Shown: positions 34,071 to 43,960 of the stretch, in pieces
Layout: the number at the start of each line of letters is the position of its first letter
Numbering within the stretch: the first letter of the stretch is position 1
Assembly: GCA_964586655.1 (NCBI GenBank)
Contig: CAZPGY010000011.1
Location: forward strand, 1 to 64,000
DNA from: JAJYSO01 sp964586655
GTDB taxonomy: Bacteria > Bacteroidota > Bacteroidia > Flavobacteriales > Flavobacteriaceae
Direction of reading: 5' to 3'
DNA length: 64,000 nucleotides
The notes under the pieces: model-generated
Database searches by the model: none
What the model was told of the DNA's origin: nothing
The model's input: the letters and a program-made list of their open reading frames with translations, nothing else
Made by a program: the position numbers and the translations under genes

Positions 34071-36764
34071 TTATTTTTTTAATTGTCCTTTTAACGGATA
34101 AATCAATCCTTGGGTTTCTGTCAAACCTTTTGGCAATCCCAGTATCCCTTCAGGCAAAGAATCATCGAGCTTGACCTTAAAGCGTTTTTGTCCGTTTTGA
34201 AGGTGAATCTCGAGTGAAGCGCCTTCTGCTTCAATCCCATATTTTTGGGCTTCTTTTTTGTTGAGCGCAATATAGGCTTCCGGCGTACGCTCTTTAATTG
34301 CCGGGCTCTTTCCGGTCAGCTCTTCTGATCCGTATATGTGATAATAGGGAATTACTTCATATTCTTCTCCACGCTTTTTATAGGCCGCAGGGATTGCTGA
34401 AACGTATTCGGGACGCTTTTCTCCCTTGGGCTCAATTAACCGTACCCCGGGATTTCCATCGTGAAGCGGTCCGCCTACTTCAATTTGATATTTGTTGATG
34501 GATTGTACCGAATTCCACCCGGAAGCTCGGTAAAATGCGGTATTGGCAGAAGGTGGGCGACCTTCAAAACCTTCCATGGTAAAGGACATGGGAGAATTGG
34601 GGTCTTGTGGTGGTTTTCCTTCGCTGACATTTTTATGAGCATGCATGGCGGTACGACCACTATTGCGATGGGTCTGTCGCGGAATCTTTTGGGTTCCCTT
34701 GCGGTAGTTGGCTGAGGGCGCACTTTTTTGCACCTCTGCCAGTTTTGGATTTTTCATGACCATACGAAGAATGACTTCGTCAAAGGTTCCGGGAGGGAGC
34801 TCTTGTCTGATATTTTGAATGGCATCCAGCCACTCCCAGCTACTGCGCATTTCATTGTCGGGCAGGTGTACTTGATAAAAGCGCTGTACCCGTCCTTCAT
34901 TGTTGATAATATTTCCATTGGATTCGGCAAAAGTTCCTGCCGGTATTACATAATCGGCCAGTGCGGTAGTGGGGTTGTTCAGGCTGTCTAATACAATGGT
35001 GTTTTCTGCTTTGTCAAAAGCTTGTTTGATGGCGGCCGTGTCGGCGGTGCGTGTAAACAAATCATTTTCCAAAACAATTAGCGTATCGCCTTCTTCCACA
35101 TTGCTTAAAGCGTCTTCCAAATATTGATGGGCAAATTTGTTCATTCCCATTGAATTGGCTTCCGGAACGGTATAAATCAATCCGGAAGTTTTGACTTTAG
35201 ATTCTAAGGCATGAGCCACATCGGAAGCGCTTTGAATGATATCGGCACTGTACAGACTCGTTCCTGAAACCACCAAAGGTTTTTTGGCCTTGAGCAGTGC
35301 TTCGGCAATTTGTTTGGCCAAGGCTTGGGTTTCCGTTTCCAAGTTGGGGACAGCCGAAAATTCGTTGTTGATTTCATGAGCTACGGCATAGCCCAATCGG
35401 GCAATATTGTCGGGATGATTGTAAAAGGAAGCCGTGGCAATATTATCTAATTTTGTGGCATGGGAGGTGGCTATAAAAAATGGTCCTTTGTCTTTTTGTA
35501 CCACCTCGCGAATGGCGGCATCATTCCATTTTTCAATATTCATGCTGAGGGGCGCTTCTTTAGGTTGTTGCTTAGCCGATTGTCGCAACGAAAGCGCCAA
35601 CATGGGAGCGGTATTGGTTACATCTTCCCCCAGGATAAACACGGCATCGTGCTTTTCGGCCGCTTTTAGGGAAGGGGTTTTTACCTTTCCGTTTTCCAAG
35701 GTATCGATAACTTGTTGTACCAATTGTCCTTCTTTTTGAGGGATACCGCCGTAGTAATTTTCATCTCCCACTAATTCTTTAAGAATAAAATTGGATTCTA
35801 AGGAGGCCCGAGGCGAACCAATTCCGATCATTTTTGGTTTTGCGGTGATCAAATTCTTGAATTCAACCGATAGGGCTTCCATGGAGATCGGTGTTTGTTT
35901 TCCGTCTTTTTTCTTTAAAGGTACGCTGATTCTGTTGTCGCTATTGGTATATTCATAGCCAAAGCGTCCGCGGTCACAAATGAAATAGCCGTTTACATCT
36001 CCGTTGTAACGGGTCAGGATGCGGCGCATGGTGCCATAGCGTTCTCCGGCCAAAATATTACAGCCCAAAGAACAACCGTGACAAACAGAAGGGGCGTTGG
36101 TCAGGTCCCATTTTCGGGTGTAGTGTTTTTTAAGGGTTTTATCGGTGAAAACGCCGGTTGGGCAAACTTCAACCAAGTTTCCGCTGAATTCGTTTTCGAG
36201 GGTACCGGGTTCACTTCTTCCAAAATAGACATTGTCATGTGCTGAAAAAACATCAAGGTCATCGCCGCCGGCATAATCGTTATAAAACCGTACACAGCGA
36301 TAGCACTGAATACAACGGTTCATCTCGTGGTTGAGGAAAGGACCGAGATACTGGTTTTCATGGGTTCGTTTTGGAAATCTCGAACGGCGATAGTTGTGTC
36401 CCGACATCACTGTCATATCTTGTAAATGACACTCACCGCCCTCATCACATACCGGGCAATCATGGGGGTGATTGAGCATCAGAGATTCGATATTGCCTTC
36501 GCGAAAGCGACTGGCTTTTCGGTCTTTAATAGAAATGCGGGTACCGTCTTTGGCATCGAGCATACAGGCCATGACCAGTTTTCCTTTGGTATCTTCTTCG
36601 TCTCTATATTGTATCACAGCACACTGACGACAAGCCCCAACGGAATCCATAGCGGGGTGCCAACAGAAATAAGTGAGGTCCAATCCCTGAGACAGGGCAA
36701 CCTCCAGCATGTTTTTGCCGTCCTCAACTTCGTATTCTTGATTGTCTATATATACTTTAGCCAT
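34071..36764 (-). CDS. nuoG: NADH-quinone oxidoreductase subunit G, long E. coli type
   Basis: Iron-sulphur subunit of the electron input arm, 897 residues. N-terminal [2Fe-2S] ligands Cys34, Cys45, Cys48 and Cys67; then a His-Cys3 [4Fe-4S] site (HPHDCPVCDEGGEC), a further four-cysteine site (CIQCYRC and EVCPTG), and a molybdopterin-oxidoreductase-like domain from about residue 215. That domain opens with CHGCSLGC and a Cys 27 residues later (FICDRGRFG), the exact C-x2-C-x3-C-x27-C pattern of the additional N7 cluster of E. coli NuoG. The full-length C-terminal domain is kept. Short NuoG forms are common in other flavobacteria. Confidence 0.95.
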   Translation of the reverse strand: MAKVYIDNQEYEVEDGKNMLEVALSQGLDLTYFCWHPAMDSVGACRQCAVIQYRDEEDTKGKLVMACMLDAKDGTRISIKDRKASRFREGNIESLMLNHPHDCPVCDEGGECHLQDMTVMSGHNYRRSRFPKRTHENQYLGPFLNHEMNRCIQCYRCVRFYNDYAGGDDLDVFSAHDNVYFGRSEPGTLENEFSGNLVEVCPTGVFTDKTLKKHYTRKWDLTNAPSVCHGCSLGCNILAGERYGTMRRILTRYNGDVNGYFICDRGRFGYEYTNSDNRISVPLKKKDGKQTPISMEALSVEFKNLITAKPKMIGIGSPRASLESNFILKELVGDENYYGGIPQKEGQLVQQVIDTLENGKVKTPSLKAAEKHDAVFILGEDVTNTAPMLALSLRQSAKQQPKEAPLSMNIEKWNDAAIREVVQKDKGPFFIATSHATKLDNIATASFYNHPDNIARLGYAVAHEINNEFSAVPNLETETQALAKQIAEALLKAKKPLVVSGTSLYSADIIQSASDVAHALESKVKTSGLIYTVPEANSMGMNKFAHQYLEDALSNVEEGDTLIVLENDLFTRTADTAAIKQAFDKAENTIVLDSLNNPTTALADYVIPAGTFAESNGNIINNEGRVQRFYQVHLPDNEMRSSWEWLDAIQNIRQELPPGTFDEVILRMVMKNPKLAEVQKSAPSANYRKGTQKIPRQTHRNSGRTAMHAHKNVSEGKPPQDPNSPMSFTMEGFEGRPPSANTAFYRASGWNSVQSINKYQIEVGGPLHDGNPGVRLIEPKGEKRPEYVSAIPAAYKKRGEEYEVIPYYHIYGSEELTGKSPAIKERTPEAYIALNKKEAQKYGIEAEGASLEIHLQNGQKRFKVKLDDSLPEGILGLPKGLTETQGLIYPLKGQLKK

Positions 36765-36791
36765 GATAATGTTCTTATTTACTCACTTGTT

Positions 36792-38066
36792 TTAATGATA
36801 AGGGCATTTGCCTTCATTGATATGCCTTTCAAAATCTTCTTTAAAATATTTTAATCCGCTTTGTAAGGGTTCGACGGCACCGGGAGCCAAGGCGCAAAAA
36901 GTATTGCCCGGGGCATTGTTTTCGCACTGGTGCTTTAGGTGATCAATATCATCCGGTTGACCTTTACCATCTTCGAGGGCTTGTAAAATATTTCTTGCCC
37001 AGGGCAGTCCCTCTCGACAGGGTGTACACCAGCCACAGGATTCTTGGGCGAAGAATTTTTCTAAGCTCAATAAAAATCCTACCGGACAGGTTTTGTCGTC
37101 CATTACAATCAGGGTGCCGGTTCCCATTCGGCTGCCGGCTTCCATAACGGGTTCATAATCCATGGGGACATCAAAGTGTTCTTTTAGCAGAAAATCGGTA
37201 GAGCCGCCTCCGGGAAGGACGCCTCTAAATTTATACCCCTCTTGCATTCCTCCGGCGTGTTCTTCGATGAGCTCGCCTAAGGTAACCCCCATAGGCAGTT
37301 CCCAGATGGCCGGGTGTTTTACCCGACCGCTGGCGCCGTATAATTTGGTGCCGCCGGATTTTTCGGATTTGCTTAATCCTTTATACCATTCCGGACCTTT
37401 ATCCAAAATAGGAGGGAGGTTATAAAAAGTCTCCACATTATTGACAATAGTGGGTTTGCCAAATAGTCCGCTCACCTGAGGGAAAGGAGGTTTGTTGCGG
37501 GGGTTGGCCCGCTTTCCTTCCAGCGCATTTAAGAGTGCGGTTTCTTCTCCACAGATATAGCGTCCTACACTGGTGTGTAATAAAATTTCGTTTGAAAACC
37601 CGCTACCGAGGATGTCTTTGCCGATATAACCGGCTTCTTCGGCTTCTTTGATGGCAATTTCAATGCGATCTGCTGCTTGGTGATAGGCATAACGCAAGAA
37701 GACATAACCAATTTCGGCTTGAATGGCATAAGCGGTAATGAGCATGCCCTCTAAGAGTTGGTGGGGGTTAGTTTCTAACAATAAGCGGTCTTTAAAAGTT
37801 CCCGGCTCCATTTCATCGCCATTGACCACCACATATTTTGGGGTGGGCACCTCATCGCCCATGGGCACAAAACTCCATTTCATTCCTGTGGGGAAACCGG
37901 CTCCGCCACGTCCTCTCAAGTTAGATTTCTTTACGATTTCCTGTACCTCTTTGGGCGTGTGCTTCAGGGCTTTCCTCAGTCCTTGGTAGCCGCCGACCGC
38001 CTCATATTCCTTTAAGGAAAGTGCAGTGCCATCGTCTTTTATATGTCCTGTTAATGGTTTATCCAT
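36792..38066 (-). CDS. nuoF: NADH-quinone oxidoreductase subunit F
   Basis: NADH- and FMN-binding subunit, where electrons enter complex I. The 424-residue protein has the FMN/NADH loop RGRGGAGFPTGMKW near residue 51, GEETALLNALEGKRANPRNKPPF near 172, and the N3 cluster ligands in ESCGWCTPCREG near 340 with the fourth Cys in FCALAPGA near 385. Twenty-seven bases separate it from nuoG. Confidence 0.97.
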   Translation of the reverse strand: MDKPLTGHIKDDGTALSLKEYEAVGGYQGLRKALKHTPKEVQEIVKKSNLRGRGGAGFPTGMKWSFVPMGDEVPTPKYVVVNGDEMEPGTFKDRLLLETNPHQLLEGMLITAYAIQAEIGYVFLRYAYHQAADRIEIAIKEAEEAGYIGKDILGSGFSNEILLHTSVGRYICGEETALLNALEGKRANPRNKPPFPQVSGLFGKPTIVNNVETFYNLPPILDKGPEWYKGLSKSEKSGGTKLYGASGRVKHPAIWELPMGVTLGELIEEHAGGMQEGYKFRGVLPGGGSTDFLLKEHFDVPMDYEPVMEAGSRMGTGTLIVMDDKTCPVGFLLSLEKFFAQESCGWCTPCREGLPWARNILQALEDGKGQPDDIDHLKHQCENNAPGNTFCALAPGAVEPLQSGLKYFKEDFERHINEGKCPYH

Positions 38067-38086
38067 GATGTATCAATCCTCTTCAT

Positions 38087-38566
38087 TTATTCGTATTGAG
38101 CTAAAATTTCATCCAATTGTTCCACCTTTAAATCGCGGTGCAAATCTTTATCGATTAACAAGGCCGGGGCGTGGTCACAGGTCCCCAAGCATTGAATGGG
38201 CAGCAGCGTAAATTTGTTATCCGCTGTTGTTTGCCCCAAATCAATATTTAATTTTTTCTTTAAAGCGCCTAAAATATCTTCATATCCCAGCATCCAGCAG
38301 CTAACGCTGTCACAAATGGAAATAACATGACGCCCTACCGGTTGGCGATAGATGATGTTGTAAAAAGTGGCCACACTGTCGAGTTGATGATAAGTCATCT
38401 CGCAGAGTTCTGCCGCTTCTTTCAAGGCTTCATCAGAAACCCAACGGTTATATTTTTGCACCACTTTCAAGGCATCAATCCCGGCGGCGCTTTTATGCGG
38501 AACGTGCTCAAAGAGTGCTTTAATCTCTTCGACAGCTTCCTGGGGTATGGTTTTATATTCAGTCAT
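38087..38566 (-). CDS. nuoE: NADH-quinone oxidoreductase subunit E
   Basis: A 159-residue thioredoxin-fold subunit with the N1a [2Fe-2S] cluster. Ligands: Cys85 and Cys90 (CDSVSC), Cys126 and Cys130 (CLGTC). The N-terminal helical part (residues 1-75) ends in LDSVATFYNIIYRQPVG, typical of the family. Fifteen bases separate it from nuoCD. Confidence 0.96.
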   Translation of the reverse strand: MTEYKTIPQEAVEEIKALFEHVPHKSAAGIDALKVVQKYNRWVSDEALKEAAELCEMTYHQLDSVATFYNIIYRQPVGRHVISICDSVSCWMLGYEDILGALKKKLNIDLGQTTADNKFTLLPIQCLGTCDHAPALLIDKDLHRDLKVEQLDEILAQYE

Positions 38567-38581
38567 CGTTAAAAGTCAGTT

Positions 38582-40333
38582 TTATCGGTCTACATCTGAT
38601 AATACATAATCAACACTTCCCAGAATGGCCAACAGGTCAGAAACGGTATAACCCCTACTGATTTCGGGCACAAACTGGATATGCGGAAAGGAGGGAGTCC
38701 TAATCCGCGTGCGATAGGAATGGGTATCATGGTCACTGATCAAATAATACCCATTATGTCCTTTGGTTCCTTCGACGCCCACCATGGCTTCGCCTTCCGG
38801 AATATTGGGTCCCCAAGCAGTATTGACAAAGTGGTTGATGAGCGTTTCAATATGATACATGGTTTTGTCTTTTCTTGCGGGTGTGGTCAAGTGATGATCT
38901 GATTTATAAGGTCCTCCCGGCATCATGTTCATGCATTGTTCAATGATGCGCAGGCTTTGGTGCATTTCTTCAATACGCACCAAACACCGGTCATAGCAAT
39001 CGCCGTTAATGGCGGTAGGAACCTCAAAATCGAGTTGTTCATAGCCTGAATAGGGTTGCTTTTTTCTAAAATCCCATTCCATTCCGGTGGCTCGCAAACC
39101 GGCACCGGTCACCCCCCATTCGATGGCTTCTTCTGTAGTGTATACGCCAATTCCCTTAGTACGGGCTTTGAAAATACGATTCCTCATGATGAGTTTGTCA
39201 TATTTTTTAAGGCGTTTGGGTAAGTATTTTAGGAATTCTTTGACCATATCTTCCCAGCCCTTGGGTAAATCCTGAGCCACCCCGCCGATTCTAAACCAGT
39301 TGGGGTGCATGCGGTCACCGGTTATGGCTTGAATGATGTCAAAGAGTTTTTCACGGTCGTTAAAAATCAAGAATACCGGAGTCATCATACCCAAATCCTG
39401 GGCAAAGGTGCCATACCATACCAAATGGCTAGAAATTCTGAAGAGCTCACTGGTCATGATGCGGATGAGCTGTGCCCGGTCGGGGATGGTAATTCCGGCG
39501 AGTTTTTCTACTGACATCAGGTAGGGAAAGTTGTTCATCACGCCGCCCAAATATTCCACCCGGTCGGTATAAGGAATATAGGTATGCCAAGATTGACGTT
39601 CTCCCATTTTTTCGGCTCCGCGATGGTGGAATCCGATATCGGGTTTGATATCGACAATATGCTCTCCGTCTAATTGAAGCACCAGCCGTAAGATTCCGTG
39701 GGTGCCGGGATGCTGAGGTCCCAAGTTTAGGAACATGGTTTCTCCGTCAGGGCTGGACATTTTGTCCATGCCCCATTCTTCAGGTTTGAACTGTAAGGCG
39801 TCTTGTTCTCGTAATTCTTTGTCTTCCGGCATCTCAAAGGGACCCATTTCGGTGGCCCTGGCCGGGTGTTGTTTTTGAAGCGGATGTCCTTCCCAAGTTC
39901 GCGGCATCAGGATACGCTTTAAAAAGGGATGTCCGTCAAATTTCACCCCAAACATATCATAGACTTCTCGCTCATACCAATTGGCAGAAGGCCATACTTG
40001 GGTAATGGTGGGAGCCGTCGGATTTTCGCCGGTCAATGGGATTTTCAGGCGAATAAATTCATTGCGGTCAAAAGACAGTAAGTGATAAACTACGGTAAAT
40101 CGGCTATCGGGCTGACCTTCGCGATGGGTACGAGCTTGTTCATCGATGGCGGTTAGGTCATACAGCATTTTATAGGGTTGGGCTACTTCTTTTTTAAGGA
40201 AAGTAAGCACCTCGACAATGGCTTCCGGTTTAAACCAAAGCGTAGGGATATCGTCTTTGGTCTCCTGTGTTGTGAGGAAAGCCTCGGCAAATTTGCCTTT
40301 GAGTTTGTTGATGATGTCGGGGGATTCGGACAT
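38582..40333 (-). CDS. nuoCD: NADH-quinone oxidoreductase fused subunits C and D
   Basis: A single 583-residue protein joining NuoC (about 1-175; VWPSANWYEREVYDMFG near residue 113 and the C-terminal RILMPRTWEGHPL) to NuoD (about 190-583; NLGPQHPGTHGILRL near 204, DIGFHHRGAEKMGERQSW near 235, and the C-terminal LSDVDR end). A linker of about 20 acidic residues joins them. There is no stop or frameshift at the junction. The fused form is the arrangement in E. coli, while many bacteria have two genes. The two histidines that flank the quinone site (PGTHG, HHRGAE) are present. Confidence 0.95.
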   Translation of the reverse strand: MSESPDIINKLKGKFAEAFLTTQETKDDIPTLWFKPEAIVEVLTFLKKEVAQPYKMLYDLTAIDEQARTHREGQPDSRFTVVYHLLSFDRNEFIRLKIPLTGENPTAPTITQVWPSANWYEREVYDMFGVKFDGHPFLKRILMPRTWEGHPLQKQHPARATEMGPFEMPEDKELREQDALQFKPEEWGMDKMSSPDGETMFLNLGPQHPGTHGILRLVLQLDGEHIVDIKPDIGFHHRGAEKMGERQSWHTYIPYTDRVEYLGGVMNNFPYLMSVEKLAGITIPDRAQLIRIMTSELFRISSHLVWYGTFAQDLGMMTPVFLIFNDREKLFDIIQAITGDRMHPNWFRIGGVAQDLPKGWEDMVKEFLKYLPKRLKKYDKLIMRNRIFKARTKGIGVYTTEEAIEWGVTGAGLRATGMEWDFRKKQPYSGYEQLDFEVPTAINGDCYDRCLVRIEEMHQSLRIIEQCMNMMPGGPYKSDHHLTTPARKDKTMYHIETLINHFVNTAWGPNIPEGEAMVGVEGTKGHNGYYLISDHDTHSYRTRIRTPSFPHIQFVPEISRGYTVSDLLAILGSVDYVLSDVDR

Positions 40334-40381
40334 TAAAGTACGGTATTAATATTTTAGATAGTTAAATAGATTTTTGAACGG

Positions 40382-41020
40382 TTACACTCGGTCGGGCGGA
40401 GTAATTTCTGTCATCTTCTTGCGTTCATCGCGTTTGGCGTCTCGCTGTGAAGGCATGACGGGTTTGTAGATGCCCTGATCGCCGATTTTCCAATTCAAAG
40501 GACGTTTTTCCTTGCCTACCTGATCGCGCAATTTGGTAATTCCTTCCAAAAAGGCATCGGGACGCGGGGGACAACCGGGCACGTATACATCCACCGGTAA
40601 AAACTTATCGACGCCCTGTACCACACTGTAGATGTCATACATTCCGCCCGAATTGGCACAAGACCCCATGGAAATGACCCATCGCGGCGCCATCATTTGT
40701 TCATACAGCCGTTGAATGACCGGTGCCATTTTGATAAACACGGTACCGGCTACAATCATCAAGTCGGCTTCACGGGGTGTACCGCGGATTACTTCGGCTC
40801 CAAAACGGGAAACGTCATATTTACTGGTGATACTGGTTGCCATTTCAACATAGCAACAGGATAAACCAAAATTGAACGGCCATATTGAATTTTTTCTTCC
40901 CCAGGCCACCAGGCTGTCGAGGTTGGTTAGCACCACTGATTTTTGAACGGTTTCTTCAAACGAACTGTTTCCGTCAATCACCGAGGTTGGGTTGTTTGCT
41001 TTTGTAGTCCACCACTTCAT
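40382..41020 (-). CDS. nuoB: NADH-quinone oxidoreductase subunit B
   Basis: A 212-residue subunit that holds cluster N2, the last before quinone. Ligands: Cys55 and Cys56 (GLSCCYVEM), Cys121 (MGSCANSGG) and Cys150 (VPGCPPRP). The N-terminal 35 residues and C-terminal 30 basic residues (KRDERKKMTEITPPDRV) extend past the conserved core and are not otherwise recognisable. Five bases separate it from nuoA. Confidence 0.96.
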   Translation of the reverse strand: MKWWTTKANNPTSVIDGNSSFEETVQKSVVLTNLDSLVAWGRKNSIWPFNFGLSCCYVEMATSITSKYDVSRFGAEVIRGTPREADLMIVAGTVFIKMAPVIQRLYEQMMAPRWVISMGSCANSGGMYDIYSVVQGVDKFLPVDVYVPGCPPRPDAFLEGITKLRDQVGKEKRPLNWKIGDQGIYKPVMPSQRDAKRDERKKMTEITPPDRV

Positions 41021-41025
41021 ATTAA

Positions 41026-41454
41026 TTAAGCTTTTTGTTTTCTGATTTTATGGTATGCTTTCAATATTTTCTTTCCCGACGGTCCGAAATCCAGGGCGCC
41101 AATGCGCCATACATAGATGAGTACGGCCAACAGGTCAATGACAAAGGTGAGCAATCCCAAATAACCTGCCCAGCCGGTTTCTCTAATTGAGATGGCCCAT
41201 GACAGGATAAAAACCACTTCCAAATCGAAAACCACAAAAAACATGGCGACCACATAAAAGTGGATGGAAAAAGGTTTACGAGCACTGCCCGTAGGTTTTA
41301 CACCGGATTCAAAGACTTGGTCAGTTTGTTTTTCTTTGTGTCTTTCCCCTAAAAAATGGGAAAGTCCCAACATAATTGCAGCTATTGCCAAAACGGCAAG
41401 AGCATAGAGTAAAAAAGGCCATAATGTGGGAAGGGAAATTGCAGTTGTCAGCAT
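41026..41454 (-). CDS. nuoA: NADH-quinone oxidoreductase subunit A
   Basis: First gene of the operon; a 142-residue membrane subunit with three helices. The conserved loop FESGVKPTGSARKPFSIHFYVVAMFFVVFDLEVVF (in two parts, about residues 47-82) carries the family Asp and Glu. Upstream DNA (41455-41761) holds no other gene, so the nuo promoter is expected there, although I could not find a convincing TTTG-N19-TAnnTTTG pair. Confidence 0.95.
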   Translation of the reverse strand: MLTTAISLPTLWPFLLYALAVLAIAAIMLGLSHFLGERHKEKQTDQVFESGVKPTGSARKPFSIHFYVVAMFFVVFDLEVVFILSWAISIRETGWAGYLGLLTFVIDLLAVLIYVWRIGALDFGPSGKKILKAYHKIRKQKA

Positions 41455-41761
41455 ACCAAAATTAAAAGGTTAAATATGCGCTAAAATTCTTAGGCTAATT
41501 TAGGAAAAACTATAGAGTAAAGGGCAAGGTCTCGGCAATTTAAAATGAATCTCAATAAGAGATTTAGGTGGGGGCCTATTTTAAATGCGGTAACTTGTTG
41601 AAAACTAATTGAAAATGAAAATCGAGGGGTGTTAAAGTAAGTTTAAATCACTTTTATGAGCGGTGCAGATAAAAGTACTCCCATTGAATTTTGCGCTCAT
41701 TTTGACATTTTTCCCTGAACGAGTAGGAGGCAGGCTTTGTTGCATGACACAAGGAGGATTG
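41455..41761. other. 307-base gap between porQ and nuo operon
   Basis: No gene. AATCTC-AATAA-GAGATT (41548-41564) is a perfect 6-base hairpin nested in ATTTAAAAT and ATTTTAAAT; and ACTTTTAT with ATAAAAGT form another pair near 41650-41680. These could be regulatory sites for nuoA or the end of the transcript. Confidence 0.4.
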
Positions 41762-42781
41762 TCAATTTAAATCGATATTGAGGCCGAAGAAACTGGAGCT
41801 GGCGGCACTGCTGTAACTGGCGTAGGTATAACTCAATCTGAAGCGTTTTATCTTGAGTGAAAATCCGGCACTCAGCCCTGAAAAAGCTCGTACATTGGGA
41901 ATGCGTAGTTCTTCAGATCTTCTGAAACTGTATCCCAGTCTCACATTAAATCCGCCTTGCGGAAAGAGCTCTACTCCTAAGATAACATGACGCAGTATGT
42001 TGTTGACAAAACCGGGATCGTCAGGCGTGACATTGCCTTCAAGGTCTACTTTATCACGAGCTGTATTTCTGAAAGCCAGCTGCCATTGCTGCAGGTTTTC
42101 CAAGGTAAAATGCCATCGGATGGGCAAGTCTTCAATCTTTTGAGAAATTCCCAAGTCTACTTCCAGTGGCAGGCTTTCGTAGGTTTCATGATAAGGTTTG
42201 AATTGGGTACCCAAATTGCGAAGTACTGCGCTTATGAGCAGCCTTTTATCCTTATTGAGATAGGTGACCCCCAAGTCGATGGCGCCGCCAAAGGAGCTGT
42301 ATTGCTCGAGTCGAGAGGAAATTAATTTAACATTGGCACCTACATAAAATTTTGATGCGGCAATGCGATGGGCATAGCCTACTGACAGGGCTACATCACT
42401 GCCGGTGAAGGAGCCGGTAGGATTTCCATATTGATCGTAGCCGTCAAAGGTGCCATAATTGACATAAGTGACGCCCGTTTGCAGGATTCCGGCTTTTTCG
42501 CTGAGTTGAAATGCATAGGATGCCGTGCCATAGTTTACATCTCCTAAATAGCTGACATAATTTAGGGAGGCCTGATTTTTCATGGCTTCATTGATCGTCG
42601 CCGGATTGTAAAAAGCAGAGGTGGGGTCATAGGTGTAGCTGGTGACATTTTTACCGCCGAGTGCTGCTTGTTTGGGCGAACTGACCAAGTTGAGAAATTG
42701 ATAAACATGCTTTCCCCCAATCTGTGCCGAAGCAGAGAGTGCTATAATAAAGAAGCATAAAAAAAGTTGGAGTCTCGGCAT
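41762..42781 (-). CDS. porQ: Type IX secretion system protein PorQ
   Basis: A 339-residue outer-membrane beta-barrel protein with a signal peptide (LFLCFFIIALSASAQ). It starts the mature part with IGGKHVYQFLNLVSSPKQAALGG, the PorQ signature, followed by alternating strands, and ends in an aromatic barrel strand (SSFFGLNIDLN). PorQ works with PorU and PorZ in the T9SS attachment complex that cuts and anchors cargo. No other por gene is near. T9SS cargo with sorting tails occurs in this window at 48327 and 57261. Confidence 0.9.
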   Translation of the reverse strand: MPRLQLFLCFFIIALSASAQIGGKHVYQFLNLVSSPKQAALGGKNVTSYTYDPTSAFYNPATINEAMKNQASLNYVSYLGDVNYGTASYAFQLSEKAGILQTGVTYVNYGTFDGYDQYGNPTGSFTGSDVALSVGYAHRIAASKFYVGANVKLISSRLEQYSSFGGAIDLGVTYLNKDKRLLISAVLRNLGTQFKPYHETYESLPLEVDLGISQKIEDLPIRWHFTLENLQQWQLAFRNTARDKVDLEGNVTPDDPGFVNNILRHVILGVELFPQGGFNVRLGYSFRRSEELRIPNVRAFSGLSAGFSLKIKRFRLSYTYASYSSAASSSFFGLNIDLN

Positions 42782-42971
42782 ATTTTAAGGATTTAAAATT
42801 TGTTGTAACTATACAAACTAAATCAATTTATTTTAATGATTATAAGCTGTTTATGTTTAATTATCTAAAGCGTTGTTTTAAGCTGTGTGATTAATGCAAT
42901 GCGTGGTGAAATAAAAACTTATCAGTTTACTTTTTTCGGGGCAATTTGCCGGAATTATCTGTTGTTATGCC

Positions 42972-43901
42972 TTAGGCTTTTTTGTCCAAATGATCGGGAA
43001 TGCCGTTGTTATTGACATCCCTAAAATGGATTTCGTCGGGGGTAATAATACCATCTTCATTGGCGTCCATAACTTCAATTTCTTCACGGGTGGGAAATCC
43101 GTCTCCATCATCATCGGGGTCTAAATAGTTTGGCGTTCCGTCTTTGTCAGTATCGTCGTCATTCAAGAAAATATTGTCGTTTAGGTTTTCCATAGCCGAG
43201 GGGATTCCATCTTCATCGTGATCCATTTGCACGGCGCTAAAAAGCTGAAAGCTCACAATAAAAGGTTGGTAAGATTGAAGCGCATTGATGCGGTTTTGAA
43301 AATAGCCGAGTCCGGAGGGCACAAAAGCCACTCCGATACCGTAGTCATCATTGTAGGTGACGGTGCCGTCCGAATTTTCAACAAAGCCGGAAGCTCCTTT
43401 AAATTCAATGAGGGCTGCAATGCTTCCTCGGGTTATTGCGGTGGTGGTAGACTTGGTCAAATCAATTACTTCGGTGCTGACGGCCTGAAAGAAACCTTCT
43501 CCTTCCATGGTAGAGGCCTGGTGGGTGATGACCACTTTGTCGGCCAAAGTGGGCTGGTATTCGTTAGGGTTTCCTTTTCTAATTTCAAGGTAATAGAGTG
43601 TATAAGCCACCGCTCCCGGTTGTACGGTTTTTTGTTTTAAAAATGGTGAATCCATAATGGGGGTTTCGTTGGCGTGTGCCCCCGCAATGGTATCAAAACG
43701 CACCACCTTATATGCCGGGTTATAGGGATTGACTTCGAGGTGATAGAAATGGGTTTCTAAAAAATTTTCGATTTGTTGAATATTCTCTTGGTAAACTTCG
43801 GCTTCGTCTCGCAATTCTATTTTGTCTTTATTGTCGTCATCTTTACTGCAAGACACCAAGATGATGCATAATAAAACGGGAAGAAATTTCCAGATTTTCA
43901 T
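42972..43901 (-). CDS. FKBP-like lipoprotein with calcium-binding repeats
   Basis: A 309-residue lipoprotein: lipobox ILVSC with Cys18 and the SKDDDNKDK start common in Bacteroidota surface lipoproteins. Residues about 30-215 look like an FKBP-type peptidyl-prolyl isomerase relative (GAVAYTLYYLEIRKGN, ALIEFKGASGFVENSDG), though the typical active-site aromatic set is hard to trace. The C-terminal third is rich in aspartate with thrombospondin type 3-like calcium motifs (DHDEDGIPSAMEN, DDDTDKDGTPNYLDPDDDGDG, DVNNNGIPDHLD). Start at 43901 (MKIWKFLPV); an upstream ATG at 43925 is less likely. Divergent from the S4-domain gene. Confidence 0.8.
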   Translation of the reverse strand: MKIWKFLPVLLCIILVSCSKDDDNKDKIELRDEAEVYQENIQQIENFLETHFYHLEVNPYNPAYKVVRFDTIAGAHANETPIMDSPFLKQKTVQPGAVAYTLYYLEIRKGNPNEYQPTLADKVVITHQASTMEGEGFFQAVSTEVIDLTKSTTTAITRGSIAALIEFKGASGFVENSDGTVTYNDDYGIGVAFVPSGLGYFQNRINALQSYQPFIVSFQLFSAVQMDHDEDGIPSAMENLNDNIFLNDDDTDKDGTPNYLDPDDDGDGFPTREEIEVMDANEDGIITPDEIHFRDVNNNGIPDHLDKKA

Positions 43902-43960
43902 AGTTGATTTTATTTTGGATTGCAAGATACAATTTTCATTGATTTTTGTTTATTTTTAAG

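Noticed and set aside
38582..40333. nuoCD fusion as an assembly or sequencing artefact
   Set aside because: The frame is continuous through an ordinary acidic linker, and fused nuoCD is a known natural form.
41987..42325. 112-codon open frame on the plus strand
   Set aside because: Antisense to porQ, which is clearly the real gene.
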